Positions 20,791 through 35,760 of a stretch of DNA of 64,000 bases are shown one piece after another; position 1 is the stretch's first letter; each line of letters opens with the position of its first letter. This stretch comes from Halisarca cf. caerulea (taxonomy: Eukaryota; Porifera; Demospongiae; Chondrillida; Halisarcidae), in contig CAUJGJ010000040.1 in NCBI GenBank assembly GCA_963170055.1, positions 419,401 to 483,400 on the forward strand. The letters are read 5' to 3'. The notes under the pieces were generated by a model that had not been told where the DNA came from, searched no databases, and worked only from the letters and a program-made list of their open reading frames with translations. The position numbers were made by a program, and so were the translations under genes.

Positions 20791-21960
20791 CCCAAATTGC
20801 TATCATTCTTAATGTCTTGTAAAAGAAAATAATATTTGTCTCTTCGTAACTTTAAATGCTAATGTCATTCTAAAGAATTCATATTTTTATTTGCTACGAT
20901 AATGTTCGTAACGTTACTTTAAATTTGCCAATAGCCCAAATTGCTATCATTCTTAATGTCTTGTAAAAGAAAATAATATTTGTCTCTTCGTAACTTTAAA
21001 TGCTAATGTCATTCTAAAGAATTCATATTTTTATTTGCTACGATAATGTTCGTAACGTTACTTTAAATTTGCCAATAGCCCAAAATTGCTATCATTCTTA
21101 ATGTCTTGTAAAAGAAAATAATATTTGTCTCTTCGTAACTTTAAATGCTATTGTCATTCTAAAGAATTCATATTTTTATTTGCTACGATAATGTTCGTAA
21201 CGTTACTTTAAATTTGCCAATAGCCCAAAATTGCTATCATTCTTAATGTCTTGTAAAAGAAAATAATATTTGTCTCTTCGTAACTTTAAATGCTATTGTC
21301 ATTCTAAAGAATTCATATTTTTATTTGCTACGATAATGTTCGTAACGTTACTTTAAATATGCCAATAGCCCGAAATTGCTATCATTCTAAATGTCTTCTA
21401 AAAGAAAATAATATTTGTCTCTTCGTAACTTTAAATGCTATTGTCATTCTAAAGAAATCATATTTTTATTTGCTACGATAATGTTCGTAACGTTACTTTA
21501 AATTTGCGAATAGCCCAAACTTGCTATCATTCTAAATGTCTTGTAAAAGAAAATAATATTTGTCTCTTCGTAACTTTAAATGCTATTGTCATTCTAAAGA
21601 ATTCATATTTTAATTTGCTACGATAATGTTCGTAACGTTACTTTAAATTTGCGAATAGCCCAAAATTGCTATCATTCTTAATGTCTTGTAAAAGAAAATA
21701 ATATTTGTCTCTTCGTAACTTTAAATGCTATTGTCATTCTAAAGAATTCATATTTTTATTTGCTACGATAATGTTCGTAACGTTACTTTTAATTTGCGAA
21801 TAGCCCAAAATTGCTATCATTCTTAATATCTTGTAAAAGAAAATAATATTTGTCTCTTCGTAACTTTAAATGCTAATGTCATTCTAAAGAATTCATATTT
21901 TTATTTGCTACGATAATGTTCGTAACGTTACTTTAAATTTGCCAATAGCCCAAATTGCTA
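20791..21960 (+). repeat. Cluster of three 144-bp monomers with the same 1-bp deletion
   Basis: At 20791, about 20935 and about 21950 the usual CCCAAAATTGC reads CCCAAATTGC. These are the only single-base length changes found between 10291 and 63787. Two are in adjacent units. All are in CCAAT-type monomers, suggesting one deletion that was then copied. Confidence 0.92.
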
Positions 21961-22499
21961 TCATTCTAAATGTCTTCTAAAAGAAAATAATATTTGTCTC
22001 TTCGTAACTTTAAATGCTATTGTCATTCTAAAGAAATCATATTTTTATTTGCTACGATAATGTTCGTAACGTTACTTTAAATTTGCGAATAGCCCAAACT
22101 TGCTATCATTCTAAATGTCTTGTAAAAGAAAATAATATTTGTCTCTTCGTAAATTTAAATGCTATTGTCATTCTAAAGAATTCATATTTTTATTTGCTAC
22201 GATAATGTTCGTAACGTTACTTTAAATTTGCCAATAGCCCAAAATTGCTATCATTATAAATGTCTTCTAAAAGAAAATAATATTTGTCTCTTCGTAACTT
22301 TAAATGCTATTGTCATTCTAAAGAATTCATATTTTTATTTGCTACGATAATGTTCGTAACGTTACTTTAAATTTGCGAATAGCCCAAAATTGCTATCATT
22401 CTAAATGTCTTCTAAAAGAAAATAATATTTGTCTCTTCGTAACTTTAAATGCTATTGTCATTCTAAAGAATTCATATTTTTATTTGCTACGATAATGTT

Positions 22500-23750
22500 C
22501 GTAACGTTACTTTAAATTTGCCAATAGCCCAAACTTGCTATAATTCTAAATGTCTTCTAAAAGAAAATAATATTTGTCTCTTCGTAACTTTAAATGCTAT
22601 TGTCATTCTAAAGAATTCATATTTTTATTTGCTACGATAATGTTCGTAACGTTACTTTAAATTTGCGAATAGCCCGAAATTGCTATCATTCTAAATGTCT
22701 TCTAAAAGAAAATAATATTTGTCTCTTCGTAACTTTAAATGCTATTGTCATTCTAAAGAAATCATATTTTTATTTGCTACGATAATGTTCGTAACGTTAC
22801 TTTAAATTTGCGAATAGCCCGAAATTGCTATCATTCTTAATGTCTTGTAAAAGAAAATAATATTTGTCTCTTCGTAACTTTAAATGCTAATGTCATTCTA
22901 AAGAATTCATATTTTTATTTGCTACGATAATGTTCGTAACGTTACTTTAAATTTGCCAATAGCCCAAAATTGCTATCATTCTTAATGTCTTGTAAAAGAA
23001 AATAATATTTGTCTCTTCGTAACTTTAAATGCTATTGTCATTCTAAAGAATTCATATTTTTATTTGCTACGATAATGTTCGTAACGTTACTTTAAATTTG
23101 CCAATAGCCCAAAATTGCTATCATTCTTAATGTCTTGTAAAAGAAAATAATATTTGTCTCTTCGTAACTTTAAATGCTATTGTCATTCTAAAGAATTCAT
23201 ATTTTTATTTGCTACGATAATGTTCGTAACGTTACTTTAAATTTGCCAATAGCCCAAACTTGCTATAATTCTAAATGTCTTCTAAAAGAAAATAATATTT
23301 GTCTCTTCGTAACTTTAAATGCTATTGTCATTCTAAAGAATTCATATTTTTATTTGCTACGATAATGTTCGTAACGTTACTTTAAATTTGCGAATAGCCC
23401 GAAATTGCTATCATTCTAAATGTCTTCTAAAAGAAAATAATATTTGTCTCTTCGTAACTTTAAATGCTATTGTCATTCTAAAGAAATCATATTTTTATTT
23501 GCTACGATAATGTTCGTAACGTTACTTTAAATTTGCGAATAGCCCGAAATTGCTATCATTCTTAATGTCTTGTAAAAGAAAATAATATTTGTCTCTTCGT
23601 AACTTTAAATGCTAATGTCATTCTAAAGAATTCATATTTTTATTTGCTACGATAATGTTCGTAACGTTACTTTAAATTTGCCAATAGCCCAAAATTGCTA
23701 TCATTCTTAATGTCTTGTAAAAGAAAATAATATTTGTCTCTTCGTAACTT
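22500..23750 (+). repeat. 5-monomer (725-bp) tandem duplication
   Basis: AAACTTGCTATAATTC occurs at 22531 and again at 23256, exactly 725 bp apart, followed in both copies by a CCCGAAATTGC monomer, a GAAATC monomer, and an ATGCTAATGTC monomer in the same order. Confidence 0.85.
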
Positions 23751-23799
23751 TAAATGCTATTGTCATTCTAAAGAATTCATATTTTTATTTGCTACGATA

Positions 23800-26700
23800 A
23801 TGTTCGTACCGTTACTTTAAATTTGCCAATAGCCCAAAATTGCTATCATTCTTAATGTCTTGTAAAAGAAAATAATATTTGTCTCTTCGTAACTTTAAAT
23901 GCTATTGTCATTCTAAAGAATTCATATTTTTATTTGCTACGATAATGTTCGTAACGTTACTTTAAATTTGCGAATAGCCCAAAATTGCTATCATTCTTAA
24001 TGTCTTGTAAAAGAAAATAATATTTGTCTCTTCGTAACTTTAAATGCTATTGTCATTCTAAAGAATTCATATTTTTATTTGCTACGATAATGTTCGTAAC
24101 GTTACTTTAAATTTGCCAATAGCCCAAAATTGCTATCATTCTTAATGTCTTGTAAAAGAAAATAATATTTGTCTCTTCGTAACTTTAAATGCTATTGTCA
24201 TTCTAAAGAATTCATATTTTTATTTGCTACGATAATGTTCGTAACGTTACTTTAAATATGCCAATAGCCCAAAATTGCTATCATTCTAAATGTCTTCTAA
24301 AAGAAAATAATATTTGTCTCTTCGTAACTTTACATGCTATTGTCATTCTAAAGAAATCATATTTTTATTTGCTACGATAATGTTCGTAACGTTACTTTAA
24401 ATTTGCGAATAGCCCAAACTTGCTATCATTCTAAATGTCTTGTAAAAGAAAATAATATTTGTCTCTTCGTAAATTTGAATGCTATTGTCATTCTAAAGAA
24501 TTCATATTTTTATTTGCTACGATAATGTTCGTAACGTTACTTTAAATTTGCCAATAGCCCAAAATTGCTATCATTATAAATGTGTTCTAAAAGAAAATAA
24601 TATTTGTCTCTTCGTAACTTTAAATGCTATTGTCATTCTAAAGAATTCATATTTTTATTTGCTACGATAATGTTCGTAACGTTACTTTAAATTTGCGAAT
24701 AGCCCAAAATTGCTATCATTCTAAATGTCTTCTAAAAGAAAATAATATTTGTCTCTTCGTAACTTTAAATGCTATTGTCATTCTAAAGAATTCATATTTT
24801 TATTTGCTACGATAATGTTCGTAACGTTACTTTAAATTTGCCAATAGCCCAAAATTGCTATCATTCTTAATGTCTTGTAAAAGAAAATAATATTTGTCTC
24901 TTCGTAACTTTAAATGCTATTGTCATTCTAAAGAATTCATATTTTTATTTGCTACGATAATGTTCGTAACGTTACTTTAAATTTTCCAATAGCCCAAAAT
25001 TGCTATCATTCTTAATGTCTTGTAAAAGAAAATAATATTTGTCTGTTCGTTACTTTAAATGCTATTGTCATTCTAAAGAATTCATATTTTTATTTGCTAC
25101 GATAATGTTCGTAACGTTACTTTAAATTTGCCAATAGCCCAAAATTGCTATCATTCTTAATGTCTTGTAAAAGAAAATAATATTTGTCTCTTCGTAACTT
25201 TAAATGCTATTGTCATTCTAAAGAATTCATATTTTTATTTGCTACGATAATGTTCGTAACGTTACTTTAAATTTGCGAATAGCCCAAAATTGCTATCATT
25301 CTTAATGTCTTGTAAAAGAAAATAATATTTGTCTCTTCGTAACTTTAAATGCTATTGTCATTCTAAAGAATTCATATTTTTATTTGCTACGATAATGTTC
25401 GTAACGTTACTTTAAATTTGCGAATAGCCCAAAATTGCTATCATTCTTAATGTCTTGTAAAAGAAAATAATATTTGTCTCTTCGTAACTTTAAATGCTAT
25501 TGTCATTCTAAAGAATTCATATTTTTATTTGCTACGATAATGTTCGTAACGTTACTTTAAATTTGCGAATAGCCCCAAATTGCTATCATTCTTAATGTCT
25601 TGTAAAAGAAAATAATATTTGTCTCTTCGTAACTTTAAATGCTATTGTCATTCTAAAGAATTCATATTTTTATTTGCTACGATAATGTTCGTAACGTTAC
25701 TTTAAATTTGCCAATAGCCCAAAATTGCTATCATTCTTAATGTCTTGTAAAAGAAAATAATATTTGTCTCTTCGTTACTTTAAATGCTATTGTCATTCTA
25801 AAGAATTCATATTTTTATTTGCTACGATAATGTTCGTAACGTTACTTTAAATTAGCCAATAGCCCAAAATTGCTATCATTCTTAATGTCTTGTAAAAGAA
25901 AATAATATTTGTCTCTTCGTAACTTTAAATGCTATTGTCATTCTAAAGAATTCATATTTTTATTTGCTACGATAATGTTCGTAACGTTACTTTAAATTTG
26001 CGAATAGCCCAAAATTGCTATCATTCTTAATGTCTTGTAAAAGAAAATAATATTTGTCTCTTCGTAACTTTAAATGCTATTGTCATTCTAAAGAATTCAT
26101 ATTTTTATTTGCTACGATAATGTTCGTAACGTTACTTTAAATTTGCGAATAGCCCAAAATTGCTATCATTCTAAATGTCTTGTAAAAGAAAATAATATTT
26201 GTCTCTTCGTAACTTTAAATGCTATTGTCATTCTAAAGAATTCATATTTTTATTTGCTACGATAATGTTCGTACCGTTACTTTAAATTTGCCAATAGCCC
26301 AAAATTGCTATCATTCTTAATGTCTTGTAAAAGAAAATAATATTTGTCTCTTCGTAACTTTAAATGCTATTGTCATTCTAAAGAATTCATATTTTTATTT
26401 GCTACGATAATGTTCGTAACGTTACTTTAAATTTGCCAATAGCCCAAAATTGCTATCATTCTTAATGTCTTGTAAAAGAAAATAATATTTGTCTCTTCGT
26501 AACTTTAAATGCTATTGTCATTCTAAAGAATTCATATTTTTATTTGCTACGATAATGTTCGTAACGTTACTTTAAATTTGCCAATAGCCCAAAATTGCTA
26601 TCATTCTTAATGTCTTGTAAAAGAAAATAATATTTGTCTCTTCGTAACTTTAAATGCTATTGTCATTCTAAAGAATTCATATTTTTATTTGCTACGATAA

Positions 26701-28150
26701 TGTTCGTAACGTTACTTTAAATATGCCAATAGCCCAAAATTGCTATCATTCTAAATGTCTTCTAAAAGAAAATAATATTTGTCTCTTCGTAACTTTACAT
26801 GCTATTGTCATTCTAAAGAAATCATATTTTTATTTGCTACGATAATGTTCGTAACGTTACTTTAAATTTGCGAATAGCCCAAACTTGCTATCATTCTAAA
26901 TGTCTTGTAAAAGAAAATAATATTTGTCTCTTCGTAAATTTGAATGCTATTGTCATTCTAAAGAATTCATATTTTTATTTGCTACGATAATGTTCGTAAC
27001 GTTACTTTAAATTTGCCAATAGCCCAAAATTGCTATCATTATAAATGTGTTCTAAAAGAAAATAATATTTGTCTCTTCGTAACTTTAAATGCTATTGTCA
27101 TTCTAAAGAATTCATATTTTTATTTGCTACGATAATGTTCGTAACGTTACTTTAAATTTGCGAATAGCCCAAAATTGCTATCATTCTAAATGTCTTCTAA
27201 AAGAAAATAATATTTGTCTCTTCGTAACTTTAAATGCTATTGTCATTCTAAAGAATTCATATTTTTATTTGCTACGATAATGTTCGTAACGTTACTTTAA
27301 ATTTGCCAATAGCCCAAAATTGCTATCATTCTTAATGTCTTGTAAAAGAAAATAATATTTGTCTCTTCGTAACTTTAAATGCTATTGTCATTCTAAAGAA
27401 TTCATATTTTTATTTGCTACGATAATGTTCGTAACGTTACTTTAAATTTGCCAATAGCCCAAAATTGCTATCATTCTTAATGTCTTGTAAAAGAAAATAA
27501 TATTTGTCTGTTCGTTACTTTAAATGCTATTGTCATTCTAAAGAATTCATATTTTTATTTGCTACGATAATGTTCGTAACGTTACTTTAAATTTGCCAAT
27601 AGCCCAAAATTGCTATCATTCTTAATGTCTTGTAAAAGAAAATAATATTTGTCTCTTCGTAACTTTAAATGCTATTGTCATTCTAAAGAATTCATATTTT
27701 TATTTGCTACGATAATGTTCGTAACGTTACTTTAAATTTGCGAATAGCCCAAAATTGCTATCATTCTTAATGTCTTGTAAAAGAAAATAATATTTGTCTC
27801 TTCGTAACTTTAAATGCTATTGTCATTCTAAAGAATTCATATTTTTATTTGCTACGATAATGTTCGTAACGTTACTTTAAATTTGCGAATAGCCCAAAAT
27901 TGCTATCATTCTTAATGTCTTGTAAAAGAAAATAATATTTGTCTCTTCGTAACTTTAAATGCTATTGTCATTCTAAAGAATTCATATTTTTATTTGCTAC
28001 GATAATGTTCGTAACGTTACTTTAAATTTGCGAATAGCCCCAAATTGCTATCATTCTTAATGTCTTGTAAAAGAAAATAATATTTGTCTCTTCGTAACTT
28101 TAAATGCTATTGTCATTCTAAAGAATTCATATTTTTATTTGCTACGATAA
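23800..28150 (+). repeat. 17-monomer (2,465-bp) higher-order repeat, two copies
   Basis: Six rare variants recur exactly 2,465 bp apart: GTACCGTTAC (23806 and 26271), CTTTACATGC (24331 and 26796), AAATTTGAATGC (24471 and 26936), ATAAATGTGTTC (about 24585 and 27050), GTCTGTTCGTTAC (25041 and 27506) and AGCCCCAAATTG (25571 and 28036). The copies are almost identical, so the duplication is recent. The second copy departs from the first after about 28150, where CGAAT replaces CCAAT. Confidence 0.95.
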
Positions 28151-31100
28151 TGTTCGTAACGTTACTTTAAATTTGCGAATAGCCCAAAATTGCTATCATT
28201 CTTAATGTCTTGTAAAAGAAAATAATATTTGTCTCTTCGTAACTTTAAATGCTATTGTCATTCTAAAGAATTCATATTTTTATTTGCTACGATAATGTTC
28301 GTAACGTTACTTTAAATTTGCGAATAGCCCGAAATTGCTATCATTCTAAATGTTTTCTAAAAGAAAATAATATTTGTCTCTTCGTAACTTTAAATGCTAT
28401 TGTCATTCTAAAGAAATCATATTTTTATTTTCTACGATAATGTTCGTAACGTTACTTTAAATTTGCGAATAGCCCAAACTTGCTATCATTCTAAATGTCT
28501 TGTAAAAGAAAATAATATTTGTCTCTTCGTAACTTTAAATGCTATTGTCATTCTAAAGAATTCATATTTATATTTGCTACGATAATGTTCGTAACGTTAC
28601 TTTAAATTTGCCAATAGCCCAAAATTGCTATCATTCTTAATGTCTTGTAAAAGAAAATAATATTTGTCTCTTCGTAACTTTAAATGCTATTGTCATTCTA
28701 AAGAATTCATATTTTTATTTGCTACGATAATGTTCGTAACGTTACTTTAAATTTGCCAATAGCCCAAAATTGCTATCATTCTTAATGTCTTGTAAAAGAA
28801 AATAATATTTGTCTCTTCGTTACTTTAAATGCTATTGTCATTCTAAAGAATTCATATTTTTATTTGCTACGATAATGTTCGTAACGTTACTTTAAATTAG
28901 CCAATAGCCCAAAATTGCTATCATTCTTAATGTCTTGTAAAAGAAAATAATATTTGTCTCTTCGTAACTTTAAATGCTATTGTCATTCTAAAGAATTCAT
29001 ATTTTTATTTGCTACGATAATGTTCGTAACGTTACTTTAAATTTGCGAATAGCCCAAAATTGCTATCATTCTTAATGTCTTGTAAAAGAAAATAATATTT
29101 GTCTCTTCGTAACTTTAAATGCTATTGTCATTCTAAAGAATTCATATTTTTATTTGCTACGATAATGTTCGTAACGTTACTTTAAATTTGCGAATAGCCC
29201 AAAATTGCTATCATTCTTAATGTCTTGTAAAAGAAAATAATATTTGTCTCTTCGTAACTTTAAATGCTATTGTCATTCTAAAGAATTCATATTTTTATTT
29301 GCTACGATAATGTTCGTAACGTTACTTTAAATTTGCGAATAGCCCCAAATTGCTATCATTCTTAATGTCTTGTAAAAGAAAATAATATTTGTCTCTTCGT
29401 AACTTTAAATGCTATTGTCATTCTAAAGAATTCATATTTTTATTTGCTACGATAATGTTCGTAACGTTACTTTAAATTTGCGAATAGCCCAAAATTGCTA
29501 TCATTCTTAATGTCTTGTAAAAGAAAATAATATTTGTCTCTTCGTAACTTTAAATGCTATTGTCATTCTAAAGAATTCATATTTTTATTTGCTACGATAA
29601 TGTTCGTAACGTTACTTTAAATTTGCGAATAGCCCAAAATTGCTATCATTCTTAATGTCTTGTAAAAGAAAATAATATTTGTCTCTTCGTAACTTTAAAT
29701 GCTATTGTCATTCTAAAGAATTCATATTTTTATTTGCTACGATAATGTTCGTAACGTTACTTTAAATTTGCGAATAGCCCAAAATTGCTATAATTCTAAA
29801 TGTCTTCTAAAAGAAAATAATATTTGTCTCTTCGTAACTTTAAATGCTATTGTCATTCTAAAGAATTCATATTTTTATTTGCTACGATAATGTTCGTAAC
29901 GTTACTTTAAATTTGCGAATAGCCCGAAATTGCTATCATTCTAAATGTTTTCTAAAAGAAAATAATATTTGTCTCTTCGTAACTTTAAATGCTATTGTCA
30001 TTCTAAAGAAATCATATTTTTATTTTCTACGATAATGTTCGTAACGTTACTTTAAATTTGCGAATAGCCCAAACTTGCTATCATTCTAAATGTCTTGTAA
30101 AAGAAAATAATATTTGTCTCTTCGTAACTTTAAATGCTATTGTCATTCTAAAGAATTCATATTTTTATTTGCTACGATAATGTTCGTAACGTTACTTTAA
30201 ATTTGCGAATAGCCCAAAATTGCTATCATTCTTAATGTCTTGTAAAAGAAAATAATATTTGTCTCTTCGTAACTTTAAATGCTATTGTCATTCTAAAGAA
30301 TTCATATTTTTATTTGCTACGATAATGTTCGTAACGTTACTTTAAATTTGCGAATAGCCCCAAATTGCTATCATTCTTAATGTCTTGTAAAAGAAAATAA
30401 TATTTGTCTCTTCGTAACTTTAAATGCTATTGTCATTCTAAAGAATTCATATTTTTATTTGCTACGATAATGTTCGTAACGTTACTTTAAATTTGCGAAT
30501 AGCCCAAAATTGCTATCATTCTTAATGTCTTGTAAAAGAAAATAATATTTGTCTCTTCGTAACTTTAAATGCTATTGTCATTCTAAAGAATTCATATTTT
30601 TATTTGCTACGATAATGTTCGTAACGTTACTTTAAATTTGCGAATAGCCCAAAATTGCTATAATTCTAAATGTCTTCTAAAAGAAAATAATATTTGTCTC
30701 TTCGTAACTTTAAATGCTATTGTCATTCTAAAGAATTCATATTTTTATTTGCTACGATAATGTTCGTAACGTTACTTTAAATTTGCGAATAGCCCGAAAT
30801 TGCTATCATTCTAAATGTTTTCTAAAAGAAAATAATATTTGTCTCTTCGTAACTTTAAATGCTATTGTCATTCTAAAGAAATCATATTTTTATTTTCTAC
30901 GATAATGTTCGTAACGTTACTTTAAATTTGCGAATAGCCCAAACTTGCTATCATTCTAAATGTCTTGTAAAAGAAAATAATATTTGTCTCTTCGTAACTT
31001 TAAATGCTATTGTCATTCTAAAGAATTCATATTTATATTTGCTACGATAATGTTCGTAACGTTACTTTAAATTTGCCAATAGCCCAAAATTGCTATCATT

Positions 31101-31360
31101 CTTAATGTCTTGTAAAAGAAAATAATATTTGTCTCTTCGTAACTTTAAATGCTATTGTCATTCTAAAGAATTCATATTTTTATTTGCTACGATAATGTTC
31201 GTAACGTTACTTTAAATTTGCCAATAGCCCAAAATTGCTATCATTCTTAATGTCTTGTAAAAGAAAATAATATTTGTCTCTTCGTTACTTTAAATGCTAT
31301 TGTCATTCTAAAGAATTCATATTTTTATTTGCTACGATAATGTTCGTAACGTTACTTTAA

Positions 31361-34300
31361 ATTAGCCAATAGCCCAAAATTGCTATCATTCTTAATGTCT
31401 TGTAATAGAAAATAATATTTGTCTCTTCGTAACTTTAAATGCTATTGTCATTCTAAAGAATTCATATTTTTATTTGCTACGATAATGTTCGTAACGTTAC
31501 TTTAAATTTGCGAATAGCCCAAAATTGCTATCATTCTTAATGTCTTGTAAAAGAAAATAATATTTGTCTCTTCGTAACTTTAAATGCTATTGTCATTCTA
31601 AAGAATTCATATTTTTATTTGCTACGATAATGTTCGTAACGTTACTTTAAATTTGCCAATAGCCCAAAATTGCTATCATTCTTAATGTCTTGTAAAAGAA
31701 AATAATATTTGTCTCTTCGTTACTTTAAATGCTATTGTCATTCTAAAGAATTCATATTTTTATTTGCTACGATAATGTTCGTAACGTTACTTTAAATTAG
31801 CCAATAGCCCAAAATTGCTATCATTCTTAATGTCTTGTAATAGAAAATAATATTTGTCTCTTCGTAACTTTAAATGCTATTGTCATTCTAAAGAATTCAT
31901 ATTTTTATTTGCTACGATAATGTTCGTAACGTTACTTTAAATTTGCGAATAGCCCAAAATTGCTATAATTCTAAATGTCTTCTAAAAGAAAATAATATTT
32001 GTCTCTTCGTAACTTTAAATGCTATTGTCATTCTAAAGAATTCATATTTTTATTTGCTACGATAATGTTCGTAACGTTACTTTAAATTTGCGAATAGCCC
32101 GAAATTGCTATCATTCTAAATGTTTTCTAAAAGAAAATAATATTTGTCTCTTCGTAACTTTAAATGCTATTGTCATTCTAAAGAAATCATATTTTTATTT
32201 TCTACGATAATGTTCGTAACGTTACTTTAAATTTGCGAATAGCCCAAACTTGCTATCATTCTAAATGTCTTGTAAAAGAAAATAATATTTGTCTCTTCGT
32301 AACTTTAAATGCTATTGTCATTCTAAAGAATTCATATTTATATTTGCTACGATAATGTTCGTAACGTTACTTTAAATTTGCCAATAGCCCAAAATTGCTA
32401 TCATTCTTAATGTCTTGTAAAAGAAAATAATATTTGTCTCTTCGTAACTTTAAATGCTATTGTCATTCTAAAGAATTCATATTTTTATTTGCTACGATAA
32501 TGTTCGTAACGTTACTTTAAATTTGCCAATAGCCCAAAATTGCTATCATTCTTAATGTCTTGTAAAAGAAAATAATATTTGTCTCTTCGTTACTTTAAAT
32601 GCTATTGTCATTCTAAAGAATTCATATTTTTATTTGCTACGATAATGTTCGTAACGTTACTTTAAATTAGCCAATAGCCCAAAATTGCTATCATTCTTAA
32701 TGTCTTGTAATAGAAAATAATATTTGTCTCTTCGTAACTTTAAATGCTATTGTCATTCTAAAGAATTCATATTTTTATTTGCTACGATAATGTTCGTAAC
32801 GTTACTTTAAATTTGCGAATAGCCCAAAATTGCTATCATTCTTAATGTCTTGTAAAAGAAAATAATATTTGTCTCTTCGTAACTTTAAATGCTATTGTCA
32901 TTCTAAAGAATTCATATTTTTATTTGCTACGATAATGTTCGTAACGTTACTTTAAATTTGCCAATAGCCCAAAATTGCTATCATTCTTAATGTCTTGTAA
33001 AAGAAAATAATATTTGTCTCTTCGTTACTTTAAATGCTATTGTCATTCTAAAGAATTCATATTTTTATTTGCTACGATAATGTTCGTAACGTTACTTTAA
33101 ATTAGCCAATAGCCCAAAATTGCTATCATTCTTAATGTCTTGTAATAGAAAATAATATTTGTCTCTTCGTAACTTTAAATGCTATTGTCATTCTAAAGAA
33201 TTCATATTTTTATTTGCTACGATAATGTTCGTAACGTTACTTTAAATTTGCGAATAGCCCAAAATTGCTATCATTCTTAATGTCTTGTAAAAGAAAATAA
33301 TATTTGTCTCTTCGTAACTTTAAATGCTATTGTCATTCTAAAGAATTCATATTTTTATTTGCTACGATAATGTTCGTAACGTTACTTTAAATTTGCGAAT
33401 AGCCCCAAATTGCTATCATTCTTAATGTCTTGTAATAGAAAATAATATTTGTCTCTTCGTAACTTTAAATGCTATTGTCATTCTAAAGAATTCATATTTT
33501 TATTTGCTACGATAATGTTCGTAACGTTACTTTAAATTTGCGAATAGCCCAAAATTGCTATCATTCTTAATGTCTTGTAAAAGAAAATAATATTTGTCTC
33601 TTCGTAACTTTAAATGCTATTGTCATTCTAAAGAATTCATATTTTTATTTGCTACGATAATGTTCGTAACGTTACTTTAAATTTGCCAATAGCCCAAAAT
33701 TGCTATCATTCTTAATGTCTTGTAAAAGAAAATAATATTTGTCTCTTCGTTACTTTAAATGCTATTGTCATTCTAAAGAATTCATATTTTTATTTGCTAC
33801 GATAATGTTCGTAACGTTACTTTAAATTAGCCAATAGCCCAAAATTGCTATCATTCTTAATGTCTTGTAATAGAAAATAATATTTGTCTCTTCGTAACTT
33901 TAAATGCTATTGTCATTCTAAAGAATTCATATTTTTATTTGCTACGATAATGTTCGTAACGTTACTTTAAATTTGCGAATAGCCCAAAATTGCTATCATT
34001 CTTAATGTCTTGTAAAAGAAAATAATATTTGTCTCTTCGTAACTTTAAATGCTATTGTCATTCTAAAGAATTCATATTTTTATTTGCTACGATAATGTTC
34101 GTAACGTTACTTTAAATTTGCGAATAGCCCAAAATTGCTATCATTCTTAATGTCTTGTAAAAGAAAATAATATTTGTCTCTTCGTAACTTTAAATGCTAT
34201 TGTCATTCTAAAGAATTCATATTTTTATTTGCTACGATAATGTTCGTAACGTTACTTTAAATTTGCGAATAGCCCCAAATTGCTATCATTCTTAATGTCT

Positions 34301-35760
34301 TGTAAAAGAAAATAATATTTGTCTCTTCGTAACTTTAAATGCTATTGTCATTCTAAAGAATTCATATTTTTATTTGCTACGATAATGTTCGTAACGTTAC
34401 TTTAAATTTGCGAATAGCCCAAAATTGCTATCATTCTTAATGTCTTGTAAAAGAAAATAATATTTGTCTCTTCGTAACTTTAAATGCTATTGTCATTCTA
34501 AAGAATTCATATTTTTATTTGCTACGATAATGTTCGTAACGTTACTTTAAATTTGCGAATAGCCCAAAATTGCTATCATTCTTAATGTCTTGTAAAAGAA
34601 AATAATATTTGTCTCTTCGTAACTTTAAATGCTATTGTCATTCTAAAGAATTCATATTTTTATTTGCTACGATAATGTTCGTAACGTTACTTTAAATTTG
34701 CCAATAGCCCAAAATTGCTATCATTCTTAATGTCTTGTAAAAGAAAATAATATTTGTCTCTTCGTTACTTTAAATGCTATTGTCATTCTAAAGAATTCAT
34801 ATTTTTATTTGCTACGATAATGTTCGTAACGTTACTTTAAATTAGCCAATAGCCCAAAATTGCTATCATTCTTAATGTCTTGTAATAGAAAATAATATTT
34901 GTCTCTTCGTAACTTTAAATGCTATTGTCATTCTAAAGAATTCATATTTTTATTTGCTACGATAATGTTCGTAACGTTACTTTAAATTTGCGAATAGCCC
35001 AAAATTGCTATCATTCTTAATGTCTTGTAAAAGAAAATAATATTTGTCTCTTCGTAACTTTAAATGCTATTGTCATTCTAAAGAATTCATATTTTTATTT
35101 GCTACGATAATGTTCGTAACGTTACTTTAAATTTGCCAATAGCCCAAAATTGCTATCATTCTTAATGTCTTGTAAAAGAAAATAATATTTGTCTCTTCGT
35201 TACTTTAAATGCTATTGTCATTCTAAAGAATTCATATTTTTATTTGCTACGATAATGTTCGTAACGTTACTTTAAATTAGCCAATAGCCCAAAATTGCTA
35301 TCATTCTTAATGTCTTGTAATAGAAAATAATATTTGTCTCTTCGTAACTTTAAATGCTATTGTCATTCTAAAGAATTCATATTTTTATTTGCTACGATAA
35401 TGTTCGTAACGTTACTTTAAATTTGCGAATAGCCCAAAATTGCTATCATTCTTAATGTCTTGTAAAAGAAAATAATATTTGTCTCTTCGTAACTTTAAAT
35501 GCTATTGTCATTCTAAAGAATTCATATTTTTATTTGCTACGATAATGTTCGTAACGTTACTTTAAATTTGCCAATAGCCCAAAATTGCTATCATTCTTAA
35601 TGTCTTGTAAAAGAAAATGATATTTGTCTCTTCGTTACTTTAAATGCTATTGTCATTCTAAAGAATTCATATTTTTATTTGCTACGATAATGTTCGTAAC
35701 GTTACTTTAAATTAGCCAATAGCCCAAAATTGCTATCATTCTTAATGTCTTGTAATAGAA
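31361..35760 (+). repeat. Local 3-monomer (435-bp) pattern with AATTAGCC and GTAATAGAAAA
   Basis: The linked pair AATTAGCC plus TCTTGTAATAG marks monomers at 31361, 31796, 32666, 33101, 33826, 34841, 35276 and 35711, with spacings of 435, 870, 435, 725, 1015, 435 and 435 bp. GTAATAG is confined to about 31.4-35.8 kb, although AATTAGCC with normal GTAAAAG occurs elsewhere. The GTAATAG mutation therefore arose on one AATTAGCC unit and spread locally. Confidence 0.9.
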
